This document shows positions 21,616-34,714 of a DNA stretch of 64,000 nt, in pieces. The stretch lies in NCBI GenBank assembly GCA_000149265.1, contig CH001296.1:50734-114733 (forward strand), in the 5' to 3' direction. Both the position numbers and the translations under genes were made by a program. Under the pieces are notes generated by a model that did not search any database, had not been told where the DNA came from, and saw only the letters and a program-made list of their open reading frames with translations. This DNA is from Ciona savignyi. Lineage: Eukaryota; Chordata; Ascidiacea; Phlebobranchia; Cionidae. Each line of letters opens with the position of its first letter. Position 1 is the stretch's first letter.

Positions 21616-24137
21616 ATGCAACTACGAATATCCACACTTAATGTCGCTGGGATACGAAATCAACTTAAGCGAAAAACTATCTTACATTTTTTAAAAAGTA
21701 AACAATCGAAGATAATATTGTTACAAGAAACGCACAGCACGGTGGAAACTAAAAAACTTTGGGAATTGGAATGGGGTGGCAAAATCGTCGTCTGGTCACA
21801 TAGTACAGCTAATGCTAGAGGTGTAGCGGTATTATTCACGAAGAATACACACATACAAATAAATATTTACCGACACTGCCTGTAGATATATAATTGCAGA
21901 GTGCAGCATAAACTCATATAATATATCGGTGGGTTGCTTATATGGGCCAAACGCAGACGACCCACGCTTTTTTGAAGAACTGAGTCTCGAATTGAATAAT
22001 CTGAACTGTGACAAGCTTATTCTTGGTGGAGACTTCAATGTAATACAAGACGATACACTAGATAAGATGGGCGGTGCGCCACAACATGGAAATAAACAGG
22101 CCCGGAAAGAGCTGCTTCGTCTCATCGAACACCACAGCTTAGCCGACATTTTTAGAATAAAACACCCCCGCACGAAAAAATTCTCAAGGATACAAAAGCG
22201 CCCGTTTGTCGGCACAAGATTGGATTACTTCCTGATCTCAAAGAAATTAACACACAAGTCCGATCAGTGCGAAATCTCACCAAGTGTCAAAACGGACCAC
22301 AGTCTCGTATCGGTTAGAATAAGTATATCCAATAAACAACATGGACCCGGGTATTGGAAATTCAATAACTTACTCCTGGAACACGAAAAATTTAAATTAG
22401 AGACAAAAGCTAACATCATAAACTTTCTTGAAATTAACTCAAACGGCCAAGTAAATACATTAGTTTTGTGGGAGGCCCTTAAATGCGTTTTAAGAGGACA
22501 AATATTCAACTTTGCAGCCCAGGAAAGCAGACGACGAAAAGATAAGCAAGATAGCATTGTATCTAAAATCACGAAACTGGAAACAACTCTGATTACTCAG
22601 ACAACACAAAGCTCGCAGCGTGAAACAACTGTAGAGGAACTAGAAAGTGCCAAACTCGATCTAGATACACTTCGGGAAGAGAAAACCAAAGGAGCCATCC
22701 TACGAAGCAAAGTTAATTGGGCGAAAAATACGGAGAAAAACACTAGATATTTTCTAAGACTTGAAAAACGAAGAGCCGAAAAACTAAACATCAGCTCCCT
22801 AAAAAATAACGGCAAAATAGAAACTGACGAAAGAACAATACTAGACGAGCTCGGACAACACTTTCAAAGCCTATACGAGGAAAAACAAGTCAACAGAACC
22901 CAACAACAAACCAAGATAAGATCCTTTTTCTCTGGTATCACCGTTCCACAAATAACACCAGCGGAGCTTTATGAGTGCGAGAAGGATTTATCTGAATCTG
23001 AGTTATATCAATCGCTTAAGAACATGAACACGAATAAATCACCCGGGCTTGCCGGATTCCCGGCAAGTTTCTACAAATGTTTCTGGGAGCAGTTGAAGGA
23101 CGCGTTTCTAGCAGCCGTGAACTACATGCTTTCGATCAACGGACCGTCAGACATATTCGCCAAGGGAGCAGTAATTCTACTCCCCAAAAAGAATAAAGAC
23201 CATCTTTACGCCGAAAACTACCGCCCAATAACCTTGTTAAATTTGGACTACAAAATTATTTCCAAGGCGATTAACAACAGAATAAAACTTGTTTTGCCCA
23301 CATTAATCCATACCGATCAAAATGGGTTTGTCCCTGAGCGCTATATTGGCGACAATACACGCACCCTCTTCGATATAATTGATTACGCGGACTCGACGAA
23401 TACAGCTGGCGCTGTACTATCACTAGATATTTAAAAAGCCTTTGATATGCTGGATTGGAGATTTATGTTGTTGGCTATGAAACAATTTGGCTTTGGGACC
23501 AGAATGACCGGTTGGATTAGATGTCTATACGCATCTTCAAATGGCACTGTGATTAATAACAACTTCTTCTCACGAATCTTTAAAATCGCACGCGGCGTTA
23601 GACAGGGAGATCCACTGTCCCCGTCCTTATTCGTTTTAAGTATTGAATGCTTGGCGAACAAAATAAGAGCAAACAACAATATTCCAGGGATAGAGATCGC
23701 CAAGAAACAAATGAAATTATGCATGCTCGCGGATGACACATTGGTTTTCACCGATGGATCTGAAAATAGTATATTAAACCTACACGCGGAATTACAGAAT
23801 TTTGAAGAAATATCTGGCCTGGCAATAAATTACGAAAAATCAAGCGCGTTTTACATCGGCATCAAACGTCTGTGTTCCACAAAACCACTGCAAAACATAG
23901 GGCTAAAATGGCCAACTGAAGAAATATTATACTTGGGCATTAAAGTGCCTATTAATAAAAACATGCCAAAATTTTACGAATATAACCTTAAGGGTTTAAT
24001 AGAAAAAGTTCAATCAATTCTCGGAGCATGGAAAAGTAGAAATCTATCATTATTAGAAAAAGTGACCATCATCAAGAGTCTCGTGATCCCGATATTGTCA
24101 TACAAAGTGGTGGTTACGCCAATACAAATACCCACAG
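21616..24137 (+). pseudogene. LINE ORF2, endonuclease and reverse transcriptase (first part)
   Basis: The APE-type endonuclease starts at 21616 (LRISTLNVAGIRN, catalytic QETHS). A stop/frame change near 21885 moves it to the frame holding LYGPN, GGDFNV, RLDYFLIS and TDHSLV. The reverse transcriptase follows: SPGLAGFPASFYK, AENYRPITLLNLDYKI, then LSLDI with a TAA where a Gln or Glu codon is usual (23432-23434), and KAFD in the same frame. Next come ARGVRQGDPLSPSLF and LADDTLVF (the catalytic Asp pair). These order and motifs place it with the L1/Tx1 group. The coding breaks at 24137, where an LTR element is inserted, and resumes at 26949. At least two inactivating changes are present, so it is dead. 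Confidence 0.93.
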
Positions 24138-24141
24138 CTTT

Positions 24142-24713
24142 TGTAGCATTTCGTATAGTATATATTTGTTTTAATTTATGTCTAAAACATTTTGTGTTTT
24201 AACGTCGTTTTTTTTGCGTTTCAAGTTTTCCGACTCTCACATATTATTACCCGTTACGTAATTATCACCTTGTACGGGCCTTTGTACTTTTGCGTTTTAA
24301 ATCGTTAACATAGTTTTTCAACCTAATTCCCCACAGTTAGTCAAACGTGCAGATGTGAAACGTCTGGCACGTAAACTTTTCGCACCTTGTAAATTCCCTA
24401 TATATTCTGGAAATTTATATAACCTAAAAATGATAACTTGCAATAACGTACTTGAGATAACTGGCGTCATGCCGAATGGCGTACTAAGTAACTTGCTTCG
24501 CGAATAAATCGTATATTGAATGAGACGCAGAATACAACTAAAGTGAATCAAGAGTTATGAACTTCGAGTTTAAGATTAAGACTGTACAAATCGTGGCCAC
24601 CATAATATTTGGTGGGTGTTCTGTGGAGAATAGACATTACGCTGCGCAGCTCGCCAGAGACCGTAAGGCAGCCAACGCTCAAGCTTAAAGCTTTTAAAAA
24701 GCGCGAGCCCACA
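24142..24713. repeat. 5' LTR, 572 bp
   Basis: Identical to the 3' LTR over its first 486 bases (24142-24627, offset 2193), then clearly divergent and shorter to its end. The 77-codon open frame present in both LTRs is not considered a gene. Confidence 0.92.
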
Positions 24714-26334
24714 TTGTTGAGCCCGACGTGATAATGGACACGCACCTTACCGAAACGAACAATTTCCGACGTCAACTTCAACTAGAAGTTTCAGGTGCAT
24801 GTGGCCCAACGCAACGACGAGTGGCCCAACGCGATTAATCTAAGAAGCAATTTCAAAACCAAGCAACTTCAAGCAACAAGTAAGAAACGCCCCTTTTCGC
24901 TGGACGAAGTTGGTGACTAACAAGACAACGCACTCTATTCAAATCAAGTTAATAAGCATCGTCTCCGCCGACGAAAGAAGAATACGCAAGACGACGTTCC
25001 CTTTACGAAATATGAAAGGGTTGTATTATTATTTTTGTAGCTTCTAGATTATTTTTTGTAAGTTTTATGATAATTTTTTATACTTTATGTAATTATTAGT
25101 ATGCAACGATTGCAAATACTAGTGTTCCTGGTTTGGTTAAATGGTACTAGGCTATTGCAAGAATGCATAATATCGGTGTTTTACTCTACAGACTTCTCAC
25201 AAACACGAAGACCAAACGCGCCTTCAACGATTGCTACATGCACTCCATCTTAAACAAGGTCGGTAACGCTTATACGATTATGCTATCATGAGCTTGAGTC
25301 AATGATGCCATGCTGCGCCAACCCATCCGGTATATTAGGCGCATTTACACGTCGAACGACGTTTGTTTTGTTGGTTCGCGCCAGATTTTCAATGTTTCCG
25401 CCGACAAGGCGTTGTTAGTTTTCTTTTAATCGCCTCACGCAAATTATGCGTCTAGTTCGCGCGATTAAATATTCGTTTTGAGCAGCGGCTCGAGTTTTGT
25501 GTCTTATCCTGCGAAGTCAGATAGCCCCTGTCCGCGCATTTGCACTCTTGCTGTGTAAATAAGTGAGCGTACCCGCTTCACAACGCCACAGTTTATTAAA
25601 CGATACCAGCGTACTTTCGTATAGCTATGGTAATCGCGCCGCATGTAAATGCGATGTCTAATTGTCTAATCGCCTCTCAGTCAATGTGTCGGATGTTCCG
25701 AACCGAATATATTTCGTGTGTAAAACAGGCTTTTACAAACACCGCACAGTGATGACGAGACACGGCTTATGTCCTGCATGTACTAAAAGTTTTCTTTTGT
25801 TTGTTGATGGAAATACATCCGCGCGAGTTTATTTCCCTTATTCGTTACGAGTCGTAAAACCTATATGACAGGTCGCTCGGTTTTTGTTTTTGCGTTTTTA
25901 TTAATTGCGCTTTCGTCGCATATAGCGAGATCATCGCTGCATTTATTTTATGCTCACTCGGTAGTGAGTAACCAGGCGTACACGCCTTGGTTTATTAGCT
26001 GGCAAAGTATGGAAATATGGCTCATGTGATGCAAATTGTGGCGTTGCTACCTTGATGTAAGATGTCACTTTTACTACATGTTATATAACATTTATCACGC
26101 ATTAACATACACGACACCAGATTTTAATGCACGATTGTACAATTCTAGCTTTGTACTTAATTCTCCCAACCAGGTTATTCTAGTTTTTGCAGGATAAACG
26201 TGTGAAATGCTCGAAACTTCGTAGATCGTTTACCACATGACTTCGATTGTTATTTCGACTGAACATCCGAAATGCTCAACGAGACCGTGATTTTATTTTC
26301 TCAAACTTAACAAAATGTGGAAAAAATGAGATGT
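24714..26334. other. Interior of the non-autonomous LTR element
   Basis: No recognisable protein. The longest frame (25662-25868, 68 codons) shows no known motif. The end of the interior (gtggaaaaaatgagatgt) is purine-rich, weakly like a polypurine tract. Confidence 0.6.
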
Positions 26335-26944
26335 TGTAGCATTTCGTATAGTATATATTTGTTTTAATTTATGTCTAAAACATTTTGTGTTTTAACGTCG
26401 TTTTTTTTGCGTTTCAAGTTTTCCGACTCTCACATATTATTACCCGTTACGTAATTATCACCTTGTACGGGCCTTTGTACTTTTGCGTTTTAAATCGTTA
26501 ACATAGTTTTTCAACCTAATTCCCCACAGTTAGTCAAACGTGCAGATGTGAAACGTCTGGCACGTAAACTTTTCGCACCTTGTAAATTCCCTATATATTC
26601 TGGAAATTTATATAACCTAAAAATGATAACTTGCAATAACGTACTTGAGATAACTGGCGTCATGCCGAATGGCGTACTAAGTAACTTGCTTCGCGAATAA
26701 ATCGTATATTGAATGAGACGCAGAATACAACTAAAGTGAATCAAGAGTTATGAACTTCGAGTTTAAGATTAAGACTGTACAAATCGTGGCCACCATAATA
26801 TTTGGTGGGTGTTCTGTGGAAACTAGACATTCCGCTGCGCAGCTCGCGAGAGACCGTTAGGCAGCCAGCCTAAACAAGCTCAGCTAACGAACGCCTCGGT
26901 CAGCCAACTACAAGCAATCAGCTTTTAAAAAGCGCGAGTCCACA
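26335..26944. repeat. 3' LTR, 610 bp
   Basis: Partner of the LTR at 24142. Its last ~125 bases differ from the 5' copy by substitutions and about 38 extra bases, although the final 'cttttaaaaagcgcgag(t/c)' + 'ccaca' is shared. Confidence 0.92.
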
Positions 26945-26948
26945 CTTT

Positions 26949-28176
26949 TATCAAGAAACTGGAAAAAGCCGTGTACTCGTTCTTATGGGGCTCTAACTAG
27001 GAGAGAGCAAAATAGTAGCTGATGTGGAAGAGGGTGGAGTCAATATGATCGATATAGCGACATACATAACGGCATTGAGATTACGTTGGGTTCGGCAGCT
27101 GGTCGACAATGACGTAGTAAAAAACTGGAAAAGCATTGAACTGGAGATAACCCCGTTACCGACTGTCATCGTTGCACTGTGCGGTAACACATCAATGCAA
27201 AATAAATTGTCAAAAAAGATATTTCCTTTACACACAGTACGATGCAGTGTTATCGCTTGGAGAGAGTGCTTTAAACACGACACCGCCGATGACTCAACCA
27301 TCTCAAACTTTCCTCTATGGTTCAATAAACAAGTAAAATTTAAAAACACACCCATCTTCATGCAATCGTTCGTGAAAGCCGGCGTATTCAACCTGGACCA
27401 AATACTAGAGCACACTGCTGGCGAATACGACAACGTAGCGGAAAAATATGAGATGATAGCCAATAACGTCGATTTCATGAATTTTTCAAAAATTATTGCT
27501 GCCGTTCCCAAACAATGGGACGAAACGCCGTTCGAAAACCTTCCAAAAACCACAGAAAACTATCTGGAGCTATTAATTGAACAAACTAAAGAACGTTGTG
27601 CAACAAACAGACATGCCTATCGATTTTTGATAAAATTCAAAAAGCAACCGCCTCGTAAAAAACAACTGACATGGGCAAAAGATTTGGTAGAACCTCCAGA
27701 CTGTGTAGATGACTGGAAAACAATTTACCTGAATCAGTATAACTGTACCATGTTGACCTCACTTAGATCGTTTCAAATTAAATTAAATTTAAGGGCAATT
27801 GTATGTAATGTGGCACTCCATGGCTTTGGCCTCGTTGACACCCCTGTGCATTTTTTGCAAAGAAGTCCCAGAAACACTTATCCATGTATTCTGTGATTGC
27901 CGTTTTGTTACAAATTTCTGGGAAGAAGTGACGGCATGGCTATCTGCCAAATTAAGATTATCTTTGATATTAAACAAAAAGCAAATGTTATTTGGAATAA
28001 CAAACTCTGGGAATGACCCGCTCTTAAACTGTATATTACTGTGTGCTCCGTTCTGCATATATGTATCTAAAGTTAAACAAATAAGGCCAAGATTAATATT
28101 TTTATCAAAAGATTATTTGAAATTCAAAAATGTGAAAAAATGTGTCAAAATCAAAATGCAACAAAGTTTTATTTAA
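26949..28176 (+). pseudogene. LINE ORF2, C-terminal part
   Basis: Coding resumes after the LTR element with a KKLEKAVYSFLWG-type motif common in L1/Tx1 ORF2 C-termini. After a stop near 26999, the frame 27024-27896 carries a Trp- and Lys-rich region (NMIDIATYITALRLRWVRQL, WKTIYLNQ). A frameshift near 27800-27840 then gives the C-terminal zinc-binding signature CIFCKEVPETLIHVFCDC (CX2C...H...C), ending at 28176. The 3' UTR probably ends in the T-rich stretch at 28230-28270, after which the 335-bp repeats start. Confidence 0.85.
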
Positions 28177-28284
28177 AATGGAATGCTCTGATTAATTATG
28201 GGTCCCATTTGGAAAAATGGGACACATATTGTTGTCCGTCCGTTTTTTTTTCTTTTTTTCGTTTTTTTTTCGTCAAACGCTTGA

Positions 28285-29841
28285 CAGGCGTGCCTTGCGG
28301 CAACGACATCTACCAGAAGGGTAATGAAATCGCAATAAAACTTTGTCGTTTGTTAGATCACATGGTCTAGATGTGCACAGACCAACATTTTGCGGAATAT
28401 ACTCAGGGGAATTCCCCTGGGAGGTGAAAAACCAAAATGGTATCTTTTTTTTTAAAAATAGCTTTCTTGGGCAAAGCGCTTGAACGGCTAATCCAATTTT
28501 AATTAAATTTGGTAAACTGTAAGGGCATCAGCCACTGATATACCATTTAGAAGAATTAAAAAAGTTACCTAGGGAAATACCCTAAAAATAAGATTTTGTT
28601 TTCAAATCATGATTGTGACAGGCATTGGTTGTGGCACCGACATCTACCAGAAGGAGTAATGGAATTGCAATAAAACTTTGTCATTTGAATATACTCAGGA
28701 GAATTCCCCTGGAAGGTGAAAAACCAAAACGGTATTTTTAAAAAAAAAATAAGCTTTTTTGGGCAGATCGCTTAAACGGCTACTCCAATTTCATTTAAAT
28801 TTGGTAAACTGTAAGTGCATTAGCCAATGATATAACACTTAAAAGAATTTAAAAAGTTACCCAGGGAAATACCCTAAAAAATAAGATTTTGTTTTCAAAT
28901 CATGATTGTGACAGGCATGGGTTGTGGCAGCAACATCTACCAGAAAGAGTAATGGAATTACAATGAAACTTTGTCATTTGTTAAAAAACATGGTCTAGAT
29001 ATGCAGAAACCAAAATTTTGGGTAATATACCCTGGGGAATTCCCCTGGAAAGTAAAAAAAAACAAATCGGATTTTTTTTTTTAATCGGTGATTGGGGTAT
29101 AGCGCTTATACGGCCAAAATGTTAGTTCCCTATCCGCCTTTGTGCCATTGAGCAAAAAGAAAAAGGGAACATAGGGAAATACCCTAAAAATTATGATTTG
29201 TTTTAAACCATGATTGTAACAGGTATGCTATATCGCTTCGAAATCTCCAACAAGGAGTCGCCAAAGCGGATTAAAACTGTTTGTTAGATTATTTAACAAA
29301 CATCTTTCTTAGATAACATAACTTAGATATGTTAAGCAGACATTTATGTACTAAACCCAGGGGAAATCCCCGAAATAATAAAAAACTCAATCGGGCTGTT
29401 TCGGAAATTTACCTTCCCTTTACCAAAGCGCTTGACAAGAGACTTAAATTTAAAACATTTGTGGTAAACTGTTTGTAAATCGAACACGCTTATTCTTTTT
29501 TTAACTACACATGGAAAAGAAGTTTGGTTTAATAACTATGGGACCCATGCGTTTATGCTTGCAGAAACAAAACTATGACAGTCCGATTAAAACTTTCAGG
29601 AATGTTACATAACATGGATCTGACGTGCACATATCTGACAATAACATATATTGTGAACATAAATAACAAGATCGGATTGTTACCTCAGGGACCCATGCGT
29701 TTATGCTTGCAGAAACAAACTACTAACCTGGTGTATAAAATACAAATTGTGGTTAGGGACCCTGCTCGCATATATATATATATATATCATACAAAATGTG
29801 TTTTACAAATAGTGGTTTTAAAACACGTGGTTGACACTCTC
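28285..29841. repeat. Tandem array of the ~335-bp kappaB-palindrome repeat
   Basis: About three and a half units. Each has 'cgacatctaccagaagg', 'ttgttagacaacatggt', a GGGGAATTCCCC palindrome, 'agcgcttgaacggc' and 'gattgtgacaggcatgg'. Block starts near 28305, 28638 and 28930 give spacings of ~333 and ~292 (the second has an internal deletion). The right end (29575-29841) is the same terminal segment as the long inverted repeat, ending ACGTGGTTGACACTCTC. It follows the LINE 3' end directly. Confidence 0.8.
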
Positions 29842-30600
29842 TAGTTGAAATTTTTTTTTGAGTTTTGAGTGTATTTCCATGATCGTACTTTTCGTGTACC
29901 TTCGACGTTCTTTCTAATATCGCAATCGCCAATAAAAAAAAAAAGAAAAAAAAAGTTAATTGACGCAGTTAGAGCTGATTTTCTTATAAATTTGTCGTCA
30001 TACTAAGATTCGTTCGCTTCGGATTCCATGTAAAAACGAGAATGATTTTGGTCAGGTAAACATGGTTCGTATGTTAGTCTTAATAACGAATAGACCAACA
30101 AAGACTTGTACAACACTTTGTTTTAACAGGAAATTCCCCGAGATTGTTTCATGTCTTGGCAGGAGCGAGGAATAGATTGGATAGCACAACTATCTTAGTA
30201 TAAACATGTTTGCATGATCCGGAAACTATCTTAGTATAAACATGTTTGCATGAAATATATAAAATCAAATTATGTCATGTTTATCTTTACTGTCTGGAAG
30301 GGAGAAGAACATAGCATGCCCAAACTGAAGCACAAATCGTGATTAGACTAGATACAATATGACCGGAAGATGGCGCAAGGGAGTATTAAATGGGAGAAAT
30401 CATTTTATTAATGTCAACTGACGCTATTATAGCTGATTTCTCTCCTACATTCGGCGTGATACTGTTTAGTTGTCTGGCCGTTACACAGCTTAAATGCGAT
30501 CAGAAATTATACGTCGCAGTTTTAGCTCACACTGTGAATTTTATATCGACCCAATGTATATGAAACATATCGGACTTGGTATTATATTAACCAACTCAAG
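29842..30600. other. Dispersed repeat fragments, no gene
   Basis: Contains 'gttaattgacgcagttagag' and 'gattcgttcgcttcggattc' segments shared with the 17-19.5 kb cluster, a partial module X (about 30320-30390), and a copy of the 15.9-kb segment (about 30465-30540). A 31-base unit ('gaaactatcttagtataaac' + 'atgtttgcatg') is nearly duplicated at 30190-30250. Confidence 0.5.
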
Positions 30601-30619
30601 CAAATAAACCAACCAACTT

Positions 30620-32505
30620 ACCGCGGCTTGTTCTTTCCCCTCCATTTTAGCTTCTCGTACTCTGTGCTTGAATTCTCCGCAGGAATCGCTTGTCTCTACG
30701 CGTCGTCTTCGTCGTTTCCACGCAATCGTCGATTAAGTAGATTTCTGCATAGAATGATAAAGAATAAGTTAATGTTCGCACTGACACAAATTACTAATTT
30801 TACACCTACATTAAATATATAAGTTATCAAGGAATTATTCGTACACATACACTCAACACAACCTTTTACTTTGCAAAGGGAAATCCAGCACGAATTCCTA
30901 CTCGCTCCGCCGAAGTCTCTCTCAGCGATTATTTTGTCCAGTTAGTAGTTCCTACATGGTAGAATGGAGTTAAAGTCATTATCATCATGGTACATTGGGG
31001 TTAAAGTCATTATCATCATGATAGATTGGGGTTAAAGTCATCAACAATGATTAAAGTTGTTAATTAAAAACTTTAGATAACAAAAACGGAAACAATCACC
31101 AGGAAACAGCATATTATTTAAAGGGTGATCGGCCCAAACAACATAAAAGTTAAAAAGTGTAATTCTTAACAGAAACTGGAGGTCAAAATCGGGACTCGTG
31201 TCGTATTTCGCACCTTTTTACGTTGCACAGGCACTCAACAAAACTACCAACCGGATAAGAGATTTATTGCAAAAAAGTTTCACTTAAACAAAGTAATATT
31301 TATTAAATACGACCCCGCTCACGCTTTTACAGTGCTGTCGAAATCCCAGCAAGGAACACGGGATACTTGTTTTGTCTCCACCGATTCTCGTTGATTCTTT
31401 CCTCCGCAAAAGCTGTTTTTTCAGGTTTTCTGCAGATTTTGATTACATTTAAATAAGTATTAATCGCACATTTTTCCAGCCTCATGTTTATACTTTGTAC
31501 AAGAAATTCCAGCAATGGTCAAGGATCACTCCGCCCCTCGACACCGAATCACGTCTCTTTTATAGTTTCACAGCTTCCTGTTCATGATATATTGATTAGA
31601 AAATCCTCAAAACTGATTTCCTTGAAATATTCTACGCGAAATGATACATAATTTCTTATAGAAAACGAAAATCTTTAATTAAATATTACAATGCTTTGTC
31701 ATTTGTTAATAATGGTAAAGTGATCAGTGTTTTGTATTATTCATCACATAAGATAATAATAATATATATATACTGGGCGCACCTCTCACTTTGATCCGGA
31801 AAATTAAGTAAGGAACGCGGATTACTCGTCGCTTTTACCGGTTAGCTCTACGTCTTTCCTGCCGCAAATTAAATAGTTTTCTGCCAGAGTAATATGTTTA
31901 AAATATAGTTTCTGTTAAATACTGCTTGATGGTATACTTTGAATAATTTGTCAGGAAAAGTCAATGTGATTTTATACACATTGATGATTTAGACGTTTCT
32001 TCAATTTAGTAGAACCCATCATTTCACTGAGTTTAGACATGTCCGTTAAGTGATTTGCCCAAAGACAAAGCCGACAAGCTGCCGACTGGTTTTGAACCTG
32101 CATCACTTCGGCGGATAGGGGACACACAAACCGGTGGTTCTTAAAATGGGGGCGGGGGAGAATTATCTTCTAAGTTTGTTCGTAAAGAGGTTATGAAGGA
32201 AATTAAGATATACAGATATAGAGAAAATTAGGTGCGTTTTATATAACTTAAAAACGACATAATTGCGGCATATTTGTCCCTTTTCATTTTAAGGTTTGTG
32301 CTATTTAGCGCCATTTTAAGGATGGTAATACCTATTTGGACGAGGCGAGAATTATAAGGATAAATGTAAAAGGGGCGTATTTCTGGGCCGTATACCAAAC
32401 CCGACCGGACTCACCTTTTACTTTGTACAAGTGATTCCAGTAAGGAGCTAGAATTCCTCGCCTACAACCATCGATTCACTCGACGTGTTTCCTTTATTTA
32501 CTAAC
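30620..32505 (-). other. Cluster of degenerate exon-like repeats
   Basis: Around 30868, 31325, 31490, 31795 and 32412 the minus strand repeats a ~90-bp segment. It can be read as a peptide like 'NRW..ARNS.SLLE.LVQSK' and ends in AAGTAAAAG, followed at several copies by a donor-like GTGAGT, GTGCGT or GTTGTG. A further copy is at about 40655-40740. Stops occur in most copies (for example after NRWL at 32470). A possibly related segment near 30630-30715 ends at a good donor (GCCGCG|GTAAGT). They are either decayed duplicated exons or a non-coding repeat; I cannot identify a protein. Confidence 0.4.
32005..32130 (-). mobile_element. SINE fragment, diverged
   Basis: Reverse-strand match to the main SINE body and head ('tagtagaacccatcattt', 'caaagacaaagccgacaagc', 'gaacctgcatcacttcgg'). 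The tail is absent. Confidence 0.6.
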
Positions 32506-32799
32506 TAGTTCGCCCCACAGAAAGTGGATAAATTAAAAAAAAAACAATCAACTTTCTGAAAATTCATAAAACAGATATAAAATAACAACCAATGTATTGT
32601 AAAATTTAACTTATTGTAGATTCTTTTGCGTGGACGACCTGCAATTCCGCCCGGAGTATATTATGGTTGCGTTGAATTAACTCACGCGAATAATGTCTAA
32701 TCTTTTTAAACTCACACGCTATAGTTTCTGTCTTTAATGTCTGGTTTTCTATAAATAAAATTAAATCAAATCAAAGCTCCTCGATCCAACAACATCAAA

Positions 32800-33180
32800 C
32801 CATAAACTTACGATGCAGATGTTACACTTATATTATGCATTATATGCAGCAATTCAACCACAAAGCTTTGGACCGTCAATCATTTGTCAACCACCACTAT
32901 TTGTGAAGCACATGCTAACTATACTTTTATATAATTATGTAAGCATTACCACCACAATTGATACATTTTATGTATGATTTGTTATTAAAAGAGGAATCTA
33001 ATGGTTTCCTCCCCGAGTTCACAAGCAAAATAATGGGTTCCTGAGTTACCAAAATCAACATAGTTAATTATGTGCAGTTTAAACGTGAAAAGCTTAAATA
33101 TTTCCGAAATAAAATTTAAAGAAATTGTGAGAACCAGTTGCAAAACTTAAACCGTTTTCCAGTTAATTTCCAGAAGCACT
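32800..33180. repeat. Diverged end of the 335-bp repeat family
   Basis: 'tgtcaaccaccactatttgtg' and the following ~250 bp correspond loosely to the terminal segment at 4431. Other diverged ends lie near 40860-41640 (reverse order), 43300-43445 and 48240-48480. Confidence 0.5.
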
Positions 33181-33777
33181 TAAATCTACTTAACTTCTTA
33201 TATGTAAACCCGATGAAACAGTTCAATTTACTGGCCAAGTTATTGCGAGGCTGTAGGCCTAATACAGGATTGGTTTAGTAGGTTAATATAACCGCAATAG
33301 TTTAAATTATTTAGATACAAATTAACCATGGTAGTTTATTACAAATAAAGAGACGGCATACTACCAGAAGATACTTTTCAACCCGCGTACGATTTTTATT
33401 GCAGTTTATATATTAAATAGGAATGAATGTGTAAATACATAATTGCTTAAAACTGGATTTTCTTAGGAAGGAACCAGTATCAATTTCATGACAGAGACAA
33501 ACGACTGTTGTTCGCGTGTCATCTGTCTTCTTATTTATACAAGCTTTCCAGATTTGTTCGATTCGAGAAAGTGTAACCGCACACCAGAATATAACAAAGG
33601 ACTGGGTTATCGAAAAGGACTTTGGTTTCTTGAAGCAAATTGCTGGCGACAGTACTTTGGAACAAAAACAATTTAAGAATTTATTATTCTCAAAAACGGC
33701 AGGAATTAAATTTTGTTGCGTAAAGTTCTGGTCACGTTTATTCACAAAAATATTTTGTTATTATATCTATTCCATAG

Positions 33778-33944
33778 TTAGGCCGAAGCATTTTCACTGT
33801 TATACTATTGTGCAACATGATGAATGGTTTAAAGCGCGTCGTCTTATAATTTATAATGATTTAGTCAAGCAAATCGGGGGAACAATAGACAATATGGCAA
33901 TCCAGCAAAGCACAGACACGCTCAACTTAACCAGGAAAAAATAA
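33778..33944 (+). pseudogene. Exon-like segment, block A copy
   Basis: An open segment after an acceptor-like TTATATCTATTCCATAG, ending in TAA at 33942. The peptide contains DLVKQIGGTIDNMAIQ. The equivalent places in block B (about 43690-43785, VVDQIGQTIGEMEIK) and block C (53680-53786, GQKISRTIGELEMQQ, also after an acceptor-like CACATGCAG) encode related peptides. That hints at a once-coding last exon. The longer open frame running upstream (33516-33777) is not conserved. The family is unknown. Confidence 0.35.
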
Positions 33945-34714
33945 TAATAATAACGTGTGTGTGAGATAACAAGTAACTAACAAACAAGATTTAAGAGTAA
34001 GAAAAATTAAAATTCTTTATACGTGTATGAATGGTGTATAAATGCAATAAAACTTGTGTCACAGGATCCAAAACGAAAAACACGGTGAACACAACAGTAT
34101 AAATGGTGTACAAATGGTATAATACGAAAAAATAATACTGCCATACATAATTAATGCAATACATTCGTGGCTACAGATAACACGCGCTTATTTAATCTTG
34201 ATTATTTCCCGCCAACATTATATTAACCAGACTGTTATGTAACAATATATAACAAAGATTAACAATCAACATATGAATAACAGTGAAAAGTTACTCATTT
34301 TGTTTATTATGGCGGTGTTTTGACTACCTTTAGGATCGCGCATTCTTTCCCAATAAGGACAACACAACATATATGTTTAATGAACAACTGTAACAATTCT
34401 ACGGTATAAGACCTGTAGTTTATGCACAATCAAATATTCGTTAACCCTAATTAGTTCACGCTAAAAAGGAAGCTAGGCGCACGCTAATAATCACAGGCAA
34501 AACGGAGGAATTACGGTATTACACAACAACTTAAAATATAATTCCCGATAACTACCTGCTTTAGCCCAGTAATCAGCTGATTTAAAATACTGCTGCTAAT
34601 TTTATTGATTTTGATTTTACTATAATTTAAAAAAATGATGAAATAAAGGCTATTTATTTCCACATTGCCATTGTATGTTAACTTGGCGTGCAATTAAACA
34701 ACTTTGGGTTAAAG

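Larger units (their letters stand above)
24138..26948. mobile_element. Non-autonomous LTR retrotransposon inserted in LINE ORF2
   Basis: Two LTRs (24142-24713 and 26335-26944) start TGTAGC and end CCACA. A 4-bp duplication, CTTT, lies at 24138-24141 and 26945-26948. The 1621-bp interior has no gag or pol. The 5' LTR is followed by TTGTTGAGCCCGACGTGATA, which resembles primer-binding regions of the TTGG(T/C)GACCCCGACGTG type seen in some Gypsy elements. Removing the element and one CTTT rejoins the LINE coding sequence in frame. It is a TRIM/LARD-like passenger needing an autonomous partner. Confidence 0.92.

Noticed and set aside
24318-24551. Identical 77-codon minus-strand frames at 24318 and 26511
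   Set aside because: They are the two LTRs of one element; identity comes from LTR duplication, not gene conservation.
32135-32160. Another hAT end ('cggtggttcttaaaatgggg')
   Set aside because: Resembles MITE 1's end but no matching right end or 8-bp duplication was found.
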